From contig JAGKQI010000104.1 in NCBI GenBank assembly GCA_018806915.1, forward strand, positions 1,054,001 through 1,118,000: a DNA stretch of 64,000 bases, given 5' to 3'. Below are positions 33,036 through 43,071 of this stretch, one piece after another. A program made the translations under genes and the position numbers. Each line of letters starts with the position of its first letter. Position 1 is the first letter of the stretch. This DNA comes from Phytophthora colocasiae (Eukaryota; Oomycota; Peronosporomycetes; Peronosporales; Peronosporaceae). Below the pieces are notes generated by a model. The model ran no database searches. It saw nothing but the letters and a program-made list of their open reading frames with translations, and was not told the DNA's origin.

Positions 33036-34419
33036 TCAAGCCACTTGTTCAAGTAGTGCGTGGTCCATGAGGGAGTTCTCGATGCAGTCCTGGTGGCCTT
33101 GCATTTTTGCAGCTAAACTGACGATCAGGAAGTTCGTCAGTGCTCGAATGGCGTCGGAGCCGAGTTTCGCCTCTGTCTCGGCGTCGAACGAGAGCAATGA
33201 GCAGCACTGGAGTTGTGATACCTCACGATCAGGTGTCGATGCTGTTGATCGCTTGGTCATGGCGTAGCTGCGTACTTGGTATCTCAAACCGGCGAGTTTC
33301 TTGTTCTTGACTTCAGCGGGATTTACACTCACGACGGCGATGACAATATCACGATCCGGTTCCACATAGCGCCGCACAACTTGTTTCATCCTAGCGTCCG
33401 CTCGAGCACTGTTCGACTGCATCTCCTTGGTAAAGTCTTCCAGAATTGTGAATGGCACATTCACATCCTATTCAACATCAAATGGGAGTGTCAACAAGAT
33501 TTCAAACGACAATCCAAGGAAGGAACGACGTCATACTGACCTGTGCTATCTTCTCGTACACACTGCCATTGCCCATGTGCTTATCTGAACCTCGAAAGTG
33601 CTCCCACGTCGCCTCCGTCGCGTCTTGAAGCTTGAATGGCAGCACTTTGTTGAAAAACAGCTCCACGTACTTGCCACCTGCACCATCTCGAACTTGAACA
33701 TCACTGCGCGTCACCACCATGTCATTCAACCCGTTCGCTGCAAACACAGCGTCCACTTCCTGGTACGCGTTGTCCAAGTGGTGGAAAAGTCCCTGGAACT
33801 CGCCCAGATCTCCTCTCAAGTCCAGCACTTGGTATTTCGCGTATCCTGCCTCAGCGAAGAAAGAGCATTCAGTTCCCAACTGACTCGCTCGTTTCTGTAG
33901 CAAGCTGCGTAGATTGTCGGCTACTTTTTGCTGATGCTCAATGACCATTTTAAGGCGAATGTTCTCACATTCAGCCTTCTTACGGCGTCGTCGTTGGCTG
34001 TCTGCGATGTTCTCCCACACGGTCGTCATTGTCGGCGCGTTCATGGCCACAATAGCATCAGCAGTTGGTCGTGGAGCTGCAGTCTGTCGACTCGATGCTT
34101 TGGCTCTTTTCACTGAGTCATTCCCTTTCTGCTTCTTCAAAATCTCAAGATCGAGTTGCAACTTCTCCAGTTGTTCTTTGAGGTATGCAATCTCAATCCG
34201 GCGGTTGTTGCGTACGTGGTTTGAGTTGCCGTAAACGCCTGCAGCGCGCAGCATTTTCTTCCGCTCATTGAGCTTCTCGCGTCGCTCCAAGTCTTCCGCT
34301 GAAACTGGCGGTTGACGACGAGACGTGGAAGCATGTGGAGGGTTGGAAGCGAACTCGTCCACAAAGGAAAGCGCCGCCTCCATGACGCTTAGGTCCGTGT
34401 CTTCGAGGAGGAACGACAT
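33036..34419 (-). CDS. Array copy 12: zipper/START-like protein lacking intron 1
   Basis: Exons 34419-33541 and 33467-33036; 436 residues. Intron 1 is absent as in copy 11, so the two neighbours probably descend from one intron-loss event. The start is set at 'MSFLLEDTDLSVMEAALSFV', the family start; an upstream in-frame Met at 34554 lacks support. Basic part: 'YGNSNHVRNNRRIEIAYLKE'. Exon 3 is divergent at its start ('DVNVPFTILEDF' for 'DLDEPYTVVEEF') and in the core ('VIAVVSVNPAEVKNKKLAGL' for 'VIWVARVSPAEIKHKMLRGL'). It is divergent from the GST gene that follows on the plus strand. Confidence 0.88.
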
Positions 34420-34615
34420 GGGGTTAATTAGTCTCTTTAATAAGGTAATCAAAACGAAAATGTTGTGCACAGTTGTCTCATCCCACTTGATACCTTTGAT
34501 ACTTGGTATGTATATAATAAGTGTAATGGTTGAAACATGACACTGCTGGCCCATAATCCAATGTCGGATCAGTGTCCCGCAGAGGTGTGCTGCTCAGTGA
34601 GCCCCGTCAATAATT

Positions 34616-34670
34616 AACAAATTATATGCTCACTCCAATTGACTCAATTGGAGTGAGCATATAATTTGTT
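34616..34670. repeat. Perfect 27-bp inverted repeat with 1-nt centre
   Basis: Bases 34616-34642 are the exact reverse complement of 34644-34670, with a single C between them. It lies between the divergent starts of copy 12 and the GST gene, about 115 bp upstream of the GST initiator. A cruciform or strong RNA hairpin is possible. The sequence is unrelated to the 62-bp palindrome at 6.5 kb. Confidence 0.97.
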
Positions 34671-34784
34671 GCATGGAGCAGTTTGGCACGCGCCACAATG
34701 CGACACTAAAGGTAAGACAAACACGATGTCTGCCCATGTCAGGGATACCAGTACGGTATCCAACTTTCAGTCCTCGACAACCAT

Positions 34785-34800
34785 CCTCATTCTTCAATTT
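34785..34800 (+). promoter_or_regulatory. Oomycete initiator element of the GST gene
   Basis: CCTCATTCTTCAATTT matches 15 of 16 positions of GCTCATTYYNCAWTTT and ends 40 bases before the ATG at 34841. This shows the inserted GST gene carries its own core promoter and fixes the start codon, instead of the in-frame Met at 34673. Confidence 0.8.
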
Positions 34801-34840
34801 GCATTCTTCGCATCAAGCAATACCACCTCAAGCAAACATC

Positions 34841-35518
34841 ATGGCTCTCACTCTCTACGCCAACTTGATCAGCCAGCCTTCCCGTGCTGTAATCTGGGCT
34901 CTCAAGGTCAAAGGTGTCGACTATGAGTTCGTTGAGATGAACCCTGGCTCTGCTTCCTTCAATACTGATGAATTCAAGGCTATCAACCCCAACCGTCTCG
35001 TGCCGGCAATCAAGGATGGAGATTTCTTGCTCACCGAGGGTATGGCCATTCTGCAGTACGTGGCGGACAAGTTCGAGTGGAATGGAGATAAGGACTTGTA
35101 CCCTAAAGACGTCAAGGTGCGCGCCAAGATCAACGAATTCCTGCACTGGCACCACACGAACACTCGTCTGTTCACGCTCAATATCTTCCGCCCGGAGATC
35201 GCTAAGAAGCTCAACAAAGCGACACCGAAGGACTTGGCCGCTCTGGAAGAGAAGGACGCACTGATTGCCAAGGAATTCGCTTTTCTTGAAACGTTCTTAG
35301 TCAATGACTACATCGCCCACACGGATTTCCCCACAATTGCCGACTTTGCTGCGTACTGCGAGATCGACCAACTGGAGCTCATGGGCTTCGAGTTTTCCAA
35401 GTATCCGAAGGTCTCGGCCTGGATTAATCGCATGAAGGCCATCGAGTTCAACGATGAAGTCCACCAGAAACTGGCAGAATTGGTCACGAAGCTTGACCTG
35501 CGCTCCTACCAGCCGTAA
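34841..35518 (+). CDS. Glutathione S-transferase, theta-like
   Basis: A 225-residue cytosolic enzyme that conjugates glutathione to electrophiles. The N-terminal thioredoxin-like domain (1-80) starts 'MALTLYANLISQPSRAVIWA', where a Ser in 'SQPSRA' fits the catalytic serine of theta-type GSTs. The cis-proline and glutathione-binding segment is 'RLVPAIKDGDFLLTEGMAIL'. The C-terminal helical domain (90-225) has the N-capping box motif 'TIADFAAY'. It is a single uninterrupted exon on the strand opposite the array and splits copies 12 and 13, so it probably arrived by a local rearrangement. Substrate is unknown; detoxification of xenobiotics or plant defence compounds is a reasonable guess. Confidence 0.93.
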   Translation: MALTLYANLISQPSRAVIWALKVKGVDYEFVEMNPGSASFNTDEFKAINPNRLVPAIKDGDFLLTEGMAILQYVADKFEWNGDKDLYPKDVKVRAKINEFLHWHHTNTRLFTLNIFRPEIAKKLNKATPKDLAALEEKDALIAKEFAFLETFLVNDYIAHTDFPTIADFAAYCEIDQLELMGFEFSKYPKVSAWINRMKAIEFNDEVHQKLAELVTKLDLRSYQP

Positions 35519-35584
35519 AACAGAAGCACTCTAGACATTAGCGTGTTTAAGAGCTAATCCAAACCAGACTTGTTTCTCTCAGCC

Positions 35585-35779
35585 TTAGGCAGCTACTAAC
35601 TTGCTTTCCGGTGTGATATTTGCATTGTTGAACACGCAGGCAGTGTCCTCGAGGTCATGCAGTAGCTGCATGATTGGCGACAGGATGTCAACGTTGTACC
35701 TGATGCTATCGACACGCTCCATCTCGTCACTCCACTGGAATCGAACCCATCCTCGCATCTCGATTCGTTGGTCCATCAC
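35585..35779 (-). pseudogene. Short C-terminal-like gene fragment, unrecognised family
   Basis: A 64-codon minus-strand frame containing 'MRGWVRFQWSDEMERVDSIR' and 'LLHDLEDTACVFNNANITPE' has coding-like composition and looks like the tail of a larger protein, but no upstream part is present and it does not resemble the array family. It sits between the GST gene and copy 13. Possibly a fragment brought in with the GST gene. Low certainty. Confidence 0.35.
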
Positions 35780-35862
35780 GATGAGTCCTGGTATTATACA
35801 ACAGATGACGAATCGTAAAGATCCAGTACAGCAAAGCCCACACGGTCCTCCGGCAGATCATT

Positions 35863-37270
35863 TTACCCGGACATTGTCCTCTCCCGCTGTAGTACTTGGT
35901 CAACTAGCGCTCTTTCGATACAATCTTGGTGGCCTTGAGTCTTCATTGCTGAATTGACCACTAAGAAATTCGTTAGGGTACGAATAGCCTCAGATCCATA
36001 CATCGCTTCAGCCTCCAGATCAAACGAAATGAGTGAGCAGCATTGGAGTTGGGAGATTTCACAATCTGGTGTGGACACTGGCGATCGCTTGATCTTCGCA
36101 TAGCCTCGGAGGATGTAGGAAAGGCCCCGGAGCATCTTGTGTCGAATCTCAGCTGGAGAGACGTGAGCGACCCAGATCACGAGATCGTGATCTCGTTCTA
36201 TGTAGCGCCGGACAACTTGTTTCACTTTGACGTCGGCACGTTGATTATTGGCGTGCATTTCTTTCGTAAAAGCTTCAATGACCGTGTTTGCTTCATCAAA
36301 ATCCTGCATATAATTAAGCGTTAAAACGTACAAGTACAACGCATTTGTACAGCGCTTACCTTTGCCGCTTTTTCGTAGATATTCCCATTGCCCAAATGTT
36401 TCTCAATGCCCTTGAAGTGATTCCAAGCTGCTTCGGTAGAATCACTCAGTCTAAATGGTAAAACCTTGTTGGAGAAAGCCTCCAGATAGTTTCCATCGTC
36501 GCCTTCTCGAATGTGCACGTCACAAGGTGTAAGCACCATTTGCTCTAGACCATTGGCTGCAAACACTGTATCAACTTCTTGTCGAGCAGCATCAAGGTGT
36601 CGAAAGAGCCCCTGGAAATCTCCAATATCTCCGCAGAAATCCACAACGTGAACGACCTGATGCCTTGGACTCACATCCATCAATGAGTTACAGTCATTCA
36701 CCTACGACACAAGTTAAAAATGTTTATCCAATTCATACAAGAAGAAGATTTCGAGTTTCGTACCAATTGATTCGTTCTTCTTCGAAATAAACTCGTCAGG
36801 TCTTCAGCCACTTTTTGTTGGCGTTCTGCAATCAGCTTTAACCGCACATTTTCTCTTTCTGCATCTTCTCGTCGTTGACGTTGCTTGTTCGCAATCACTT
36901 GCCATAGATTCGGTATCTGCGGAGTAGAATTAATTATCGACTGCATTGGTCGCTTTGGTTGACTTTTCCGGTTCTGTAAATTTTGCACGTCAATCTGCAG
37001 TTTCTCCATTTCTTCACGAAGGTATGCGATCTCTCTCCTTCTTTCGGTGCGCGCTCTATTCGGGTCACTATATACACCAGTCTTACGCAGGATCCTCTTC
37101 TTCGCGTTTGTCACTGCTCGTTTCGTCATGTCATCTGCATTCGTATCCAATCTACATGGAACTGGAGATGCCACAGCTTCGTCATGTAGAGAATCCATCT
37201 CAAACGTGTCCACAAAGGATATTGCAGCCTCCAGCACGCGGGCATCGTCCTCTTCCAGGAGGAATGCCAT
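35863..37270 (-). CDS. Array copy 13: zipper/START-like protein
   Basis: Exons 37270-36764, 36701-36360 and 36303-35863; 429 residues, introns 62 and 56 bp. The start is set at the family Met ('MAFLLEEDDARVLEAAISFV'); a Met eight codons upstream is possible. Zipper: 'YSDPNRARTERRREIAYLRE'. Exon 2 opens with 'VNDCNSLM' where central copies have 'TNECSSLM'. Exon 3 differs in the 'DEANTVIEAFTKEMHANN' opening and in 'ERDHDLVIWVAHVSP'. The tail after the last helix is 'RERTMSG'. Confidence 0.88.
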
Positions 37271-37354
37271 GTCAACGTCAAATCGAGATGACAATAATTG
37301 TACAATAATTGTGATATTGTGATTTGTAAATGGAGCTTTCAGTACTGTTAGTAG

Positions 37355-38854
37355 TTACCTATGTAGAGCTTGGTCTATGAGGCGGTTCTCAACGCAATTT
37401 TGGTGCACTCGCATGTTCTGGGCAGTGTTGACAATGAGAAAGTTGGTCAGTGCTCGCATAGTGTCGGATCCATATATCATTGCGATATCTTGGTCGAGAG
37501 AGATCAAATAGCAAAGCTGTAGTTGAGATAGCTCTTGCGAAGGTGTCGAAGCAGTCGAGCGCTTTGTGAGCGCGTATCCCCGTAAATGGTACGTCAATCC
37601 CCGCAACATCTTGTGTTTAATCTCCGTTGGTGCAACATTGGCAACCCAAATCACAATATCGCGGTCTGGTTCGACAAAACGGCGCACCACTTGCTTCATC
37701 TTGACGTCTGCTCTTGACTTGTTGGAATAAACTTCCTTGGTGAATTCCTCAACGACAGTGTATGGTTCTTCCAGATCCTGCAACAGCTTTAAGTTAGTGA
37801 TTGCTCATACGTTGGCAGTGGCCTACGACTCACCTTCTTCGCCTTCTCGTAAAGATTCCCATTGCCCATGTGCTTCTCTGTCCCTTTGAAATGGTCCCAA
37901 GCAGCTTCAGTCGTATCGTGCAACTTGAAAGGAAGAACCTTGTTGGAGAACACCTCGAGGTATGTATCAGCGACACCCTCACGTATGTGTACATCACTGG
38001 AAGTAAATACCATTTCCGAGAGTCCATTGGCAGCGAAGACTGTATCAATTTCCCGATAAGCAGCTTCCAAATGTTGGAAGAGCTCTTGGAAAGAACTTAA
38101 GTCTCCACGGTAGTCCAACACGTGAACAATTTGGTGCTTGGGGCAGTTTAAACTGGAGAAACATGAACAATCCGTTGCCTACAGTAGAAAATCAAAGTTA
38201 GTGGCAATACCCTACGAGTTTCAAGGCAAGAAAGTGTACCAATTGACTCGCTCGCTTGTCCAACAAGTTGCTCAGAGTGGTTGCGACTCTCCTCTGGCGT
38301 TCCATGACAAGTTTTAAGCGAATATTCTCACGTTCTGCCTCTTTACGACGTCGTTGCTGATGGTCTGCGATTTCCAGCCAGACACTGGAGATCTGTGAGT
38401 TTGAGTCCATCGCGACCAGTGCCTTTGAACTTGATCGTTGTGTACAACGTGCTTTAGTAGATTTCGGTTGGGTTTTCAAACTATGCAGATCAATCTGAAG
38501 CTTCTCGATTCGTTCACGGAGGTAGGAGATTTCCAGCTTCCGTTCGTTTCGCACGCGGTTCGAGTCACCGTAGATGCCAACTTTACGCAGGAGCTTCTTC
38601 CTCGCGTTCCTCGCCAGAATTTTGTCCCGTTTACTCATTCCTGTCGTGTCCAAGCTGAGAATTAAAGGAACTTGGGGCGATTTCAGACAGAATTGCACGA
38701 CCTCCACCGATTCCCCTTGGTGCTGAACTGGTTCCTTTGATGCGGCCTTCAACGCAGAAGAAGCTTCTGTCTCAGGTTCATCGAACGGGAACTCGTCTAC
38801 GAAAGACATCGTTGCCTCAAATACTGCATCATCATCGCCTTGGAACAGTGCCAT
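37355..38854 (-). CDS. Array copy 14: zipper/START-like protein
   Basis: Exons 38854-38240, 38178-37834 and 37777-37355; 460 residues, introns 61 and 56 bp. The start is 'MALFQGDDDAVFEATMSFVD'. A long linker (about residues 25-85) contains a hydrophobic Leu/Pro stretch ('CLKSPQVPLILSLDTTGM') not seen elsewhere in the array. Zipper: 'YGDSNRVRNERKLEISYLRE'. The C-terminal domain is canonical, with 'RRFVEPDRDIVIWVANVAP' and 'KHKMLRGLTYHLRGYALTKR', and is close to copy 15 (both 'GYALTKRS', 'ELSQLQ'). Confidence 0.9.
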
Positions 38855-38989
38855 GATCAACTGGACGCCAAGTCTTGTTGGCTCTCTCTCCTTTGCCAGT
38901 GTCACAAAGGCATGCTTCTGAATTCTGTAGACGTGACAAAGATCAAGAGATGACATGATCAACAACTGAAGATTTGAGAACCTTGACGT

Positions 38990-40846
38990 CTACATGTGCT
39001 CTTTTAGCGCTCGATCCACTAACACAGTCTCGATACGTGTCTGGTGGTTGCGGATGTTCTGCACCGTGTTGCCGATCAAGAAGTTGATGAGGATTCGAGC
39101 ATTTACAGGATCATATCTCGCTTGGTCCAGCGAGATCAACGAGCAGAACTGCAACTGGGAGAGCTCCCGCTCTGACGTCGAAGCTGACGAGCGCTTGGTG
39201 AGTGCGTAGCCTCGTAGATGGTAAGTCAGTCCTCTCAGCATTTTGTGCTTAATCTCGGTAGGTGACACGTGGGAAATCCAGATAACAACATCTCTGTCTT
39301 TCTCCACGTAGCGCCGCACTACCTGTTTGACCTTGATATCTGCTCTTGAGCTATTAGAGTGCAGCTCCTTCGTAAACTCTTCGATGATCGTGTAGGGCTC
39401 CTCGAGGTTCTGTTTGCAGGAAGGTTAGAGATAAGTGTAGGAAAGGGATACTGACGTTTTGGCTTACTTTTGCTGCTTTTTCGTAGATGCTTCCATTACT
39501 CGAGTGCTTCTTCGTGCCCTTGAAATGATCCCAAGCGGCCTCCGTTGTGTCTTTCAAGCTGAAAGGCAGTAGTTTATTTGCAAACAGCTCCAAGTACTTC
39601 CCACCAACACCTTCTCGAATATGGACATCACTAGGCGACATGACCATATTCGCCAGTCCATTGTCTGTAAAAATGGCGTCCACTTCTCGGTATGCAGCTT
39701 CATTCAGTCGAAAGAGAGCTTCAAAGTCGGAAACATCCCCTCGGAAGTCTAAGACGTGCAAAAGCTGAGGCTGTGGAGGGTTAACATCCATGAAAGAAGT
39801 ACATTCACTCGCCTGCAAAGTTGTAAGATGGTTAGTTCGTATGGTAACAAGTAGATTTTGCTTTCCTTACCAATTGCTTCTTCAGTAAACTCCGAAGGTT
39901 ATTCGCTACCTTCCTCTGTCGATCGACAATGAGCTTCAAACGAACATTCTCCACTTCAGATCCTTCTCTGGGGGGGGGGGAAGGGAGGACTCGAACCCCT
40001 TATATTAGGTACTTATTTCGAAGCCTGTTCGAAACAGGCGCATTGACGTCTAAGCAAGGTTACTCCTAACTAATTTCCTACGGCTACTCGGTTACCCTTA
40101 GTCTATGACCGGTACGCTTGAATTTCTTGGGAATTTTGCCCAATGGGCCACCGTTGATGAGCCCCCAGCCGGTGCCTGGCCGGGTAGAGTACTGCGACCT
40201 CGCCAACTCCTTGAGTCTTGTCTCCGTGTTGTTGTGCCTTGATTGGTCCCGATGTCTTAGAGAAGAGCTTGTGAGTGATGGGAACTGAACAGAGAAGGGC
40301 AGCGGTGAGAGAGGAGAGCAGAAGACGGAGGCGGGGCTCGAACCCTCGGTCAGTTCGTGGATCAGCGGATGCTAATCCACTGGGCCACCGGCGAGCCCGT
40401 TATCCTTCTCTTCTTCTCCTCTGGGTATCTGCAATAGTCTGCCACATGCTCGGAATCTGCATCACCGTAGTCAATTCTCTCGTATTGATCTTCTCTACGT
40501 CCTTCTTCAGGTTTGAATGGTTCTTCTGGGTCTGTAAAGTCTCTAGATCGATCTGCAGCTTCTCGATCTGGTCCTTAAGCACTGCGATCTCCAGTCTGCG
40601 AGCATTTCGAGCTCGATTCGGGTCCCCGTAGACTCCAGTCTTACGTAGCAGCTTCCTCCGTTCATTGGTCCTCTTCCGCTTCGTCTCCTCGTCCTCCGTC
40701 GGTATAGTGGATAATGACGAGGCGACCAGAGCCACTGCATCTATCTGGGGCTTAGTGGAGACATCGCTGTCCTCATCGAACGGGAACTCGTCAAGGAAGG
40801 ACAGTGCCGCCTCCAGTGTTTGGTCGTCATCGCTACAGAGCGCCAT
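38990..40846 (-). pseudogene. Array copy 15: zipper/START-like gene split by a SINE
   Basis: Exon 1 starts at 40846 ('MALCSDDDQTLEAALSFLDE', zipper 'YGDPNRARNARRLEIAVLKD') and is interrupted after the 'ADTQRRRREG' codons by the SINE at 39970-40401. It resumes at 39959 and ends at 39871. Exon 2 is 39812-39468 and exon 3 39409-38990. Removing the insert and one copy of its 10-bp duplication gives a 534-nt exon 1 in perfect frame and a protein of 432 residues with no other lesion, so the inactivation is recent. Because the SINE is antisense to nothing here (same strand as the gene), transcription could run through it, but the insert contains stops. Confidence 0.9.
39970..40401 (-). mobile_element. 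tRNA-derived SINE, full-length copy, inside array copy 15
   Basis: The insert is flanked by the direct repeat ATCCTTCTCT at 39960-39969 and 40402-40411. Read on the minus strand it opens with an RNA polymerase III A box (TGGCCCAGTGG, complement of 40377-40387) and B box (GGTTCGAGCCC, complement of 40334-40344) at tRNA-like spacing. A body of about 300 bp follows, then a tail of 11 C residues (G on the plus strand, 39970-39980). The acceptor-stem halves do not pair, so it is a tRNA-derived SINE head, not a tRNA gene. The C-tail is unusual; most SINEs end in A-rich or short tandem repeats. Confidence 0.85.
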
Positions 40847-41003
40847 GGCCGCTGAACTCCCACTTGCGCTTCCTAGCAGATGGTCAACAGTGAGTCACCG
40901 TCGCGATTTGCTGCCTCACCGGTGCAGTTATCACCGATATGATCGAGTAATAATGACTGATCGAAACGCAGTTCCACCATTGTTTAGAGCAGTATCTACA
41001 CAA

Positions 41004-42487
41004 TTAACAGGCCTGTTGCACGCGCTGATTGAGCACTTGTCCGACCAGGACGTTCTCGATGAGCTCCTGGTCGGCCTTGATGTTGCCTGCAGTGTTGCTT
41101 AATACGAAGTTACTGAGTGCTCGCATGTACGCAGGGTCATACGTCCGTCCGTCGTCGTCTTGAAGCGATGCGAGCGTGCAGAGCTGTAGTAGAGACAAAT
41201 CATGATCCTCGGTGGCAGCAGCGGCGCGCTTGATCAGGGCGTAACAACGATAATTGAAGGAAAGACAAGCGAGAGGTTTGTGTGCGATGGAGATGGGTGA
41301 TACACTCGCTACCAGGATCACAATCTCCCGCTCTGCTTCCACATAACGCCTCACAATCTGCTTCACGCGTACGTCTGCTCTCGCGGTATTGGCGAAGAGC
41401 TCCTTCGCGTAGTCCTCGATGATTGTGTACGGGGTGTCAAGGCTCTGGGTCGACACAAAACAGAGAGAATGTAAGCTTTTGGTAAGGAAACAACTCGAAT
41501 TGTATACATTTGCTCACCCTGGAAGCTTTATCGTAAAGGTTCCCGTTGCCTCCGTGTTTCTTCATGCCTTTGAAATGGTCCCACGTCGCCTCCGCAGTGT
41601 CTTGAACACCGAAGGGCATAGCTTTATTTGCGAAGACCTCAAGATGCATCCCGTTCACACCTTTCTTCGATCGAAGCTGCACGCCATGATGACTGGACTC
41701 CGTTGTGTTCAACCGGTTAGCAGCAAACACACAGTCGACTTCACGGCGCGCTGTCTCCAGTTCTGCTAGTAAACCCCTAAAATCCGTGATATCAGCCCGG
41801 AAGTCCAATGTCCGACCTGTAAAACACCTGCCCAGCCTCGGGTTCGACACGGCTGAGAACTTCGCCATCTACAGACAAAAATGATCAACGAATCCATCGC
41901 AATCATCAGCTCACGCCCCTCCCTCCTATAAAATACAACACCATCCCCACCTGCTGCTTAATTCTCGCCTGTACAAGTGTCTCCAGCGCTTCCGCCAGTT
42001 TATACTGCCGTTCAATAATAAGTTTCAACCGGACGTTCTCCTTCTCGGATTTATCTCGTTGTTCTCGCTGTCGACCGGCCACTTCCTTCCAAGCACTCGA
42101 CACCTCTGGGTTCCTCCCCACTAATGCTCTGCTATTAGTCCCAACATTCCTCTTCTTCTTTTCCTTCTCCTCCTGAAGCGTCTTGAGTTCCAGTTGCAAC
42201 TGCTCGAACTTGTGTCGTAAGAACGTCATTTCCAGCTTCCGCTCCTTCCGAGCCCGGTTCGGGTCGTCGTACAGTCCGGCCTTGCGTAGTAGCCGCTTCT
42301 TGGCATTAGCACGAGCTCTGCGTTGCATTTTATCGTCCGCTCCGGGCGGCTGTGGCCCCATCGCGTTTGATGGCGAACTGTGCGGTGGAGACGACGCGTG
42401 CTCTGCGTCCTGAAACGAGTACTCATCCACGAACGACAGAGCCGCCTCAAAGGCACGTGCAGCGTCCTCATCTTGGAGAAACGCCAT
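41004..42487 (-). CDS. Array copy 16: zipper/START-like protein (end-type subfamily)
   Basis: Exons 42487-41951, 41868-41518 and 41444-41004; 442 residues, introns 82 and 73 bp. End-type features are 'SFVDEYSF' near the start, 'GRTLDFRADITDFRGLLAEL', 'NKAMPFGVQDTAEATW' and 'NIKADQELIENVLVGQ' in the last helix. Zipper: 'YDDPNRARKERKLEMTFLRH'. The C-terminal core differs from the central group: 'RRYVEAEREIVILVASVSP' and 'FNYRCYALIKRAAAATEDHD', without the 'STPDRE' loop. Intron 1 is the longest in the array. Confidence 0.88.
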
Positions 42488-42780
42488 GCTTCGACTATTG
42501 CGCTTTCTTCTCTGCTGGTGCTTGTCAGACTGACAGTGGGCACTGCAGGAAGACAAGAATCTGGTTATTGATTACCAGTACTGGTGTCCCACGTATTGAC
42601 AGGTAACCCGAATATCACTATATAGAGGTATAGGAAAATGAACTGATATGGACGTAAAGGATTATACATATAAACCTCTATAATGTGATGTTTTGGAGCG
42701 GTAAACAGGTTGATGCCTTGTTTACGCGCCAATGACGTCGCCAAAAGCTAGAAGTATGTAGCACTTGTTGACCTTTAAAA

Positions 42781-43021
42781 GTTGGCGCGGTCGCAGTACT
42801 CTACCCGGCCAGGCACCGGCTGGGGGCTCATCAACGGTGGCCCATTGGGCAAAATTCCCAAGAAATTCAAGCGTACCGGTCATAGACTAAGGGTAACCGA
42901 GTAGCCGTAGGAAATTAGTTAGGAGTAACCTTGCTTAGACGTCAATGCGCCTGTTTCGAACAGGCTTCGAAATAAGTACCTAATATAAGGGGTTCGAGTC
43001 CTCCCCCCCCCCCCCCCCCCC
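42781..43021 (+). mobile_element. 5'-truncated SINE copy between array copies 16 and 17
   Basis: This copy matches the last 220 or so bases of the SINE in copy 15 with a single difference outside the tail, in the opposite orientation. It is flanked by a 17-bp direct repeat, CTTGTTGACCTTTAAAA (42764-42780 and 43022-43038), and ends in about 19 C residues. It lacks the tRNA-like head, as expected for 5' truncation during LINE-mediated insertion. It contains a second A-box-like TGGCCCATTGG (42838-42848) and an exact B box GGTTCGAGTCC (42991-43001) just before the C-tail. Confidence 0.9.
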
Positions 43022-43071
43022 CTTGTTGACCTTTAAAACAGCACAGGATACCGTACTACCCACGTTTGGGC

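Noticed and set aside
34419..34554. Upstream start for array copy 12 giving 45 more residues.
   Set aside because: The added residues are hydrophobic and unlike the family, whose members start at the acidic 'MxFLxED' segment.
40330..40401. Candidate tRNA gene on the minus strand (A and B boxes present).
   Set aside because: The acceptor-stem halves do not pair, no clean anticodon arm forms, and the segment is the head of a longer element bounded by a target-site duplication. It is a SINE head.
39970..43022. The poly-G and poly-C runs as assembly or sequencing artefacts.
   Set aside because: Each run lies exactly at the 3' end of the same element next to a perfect target-site duplication, so both are biological tails, although their exact lengths may be wrong.
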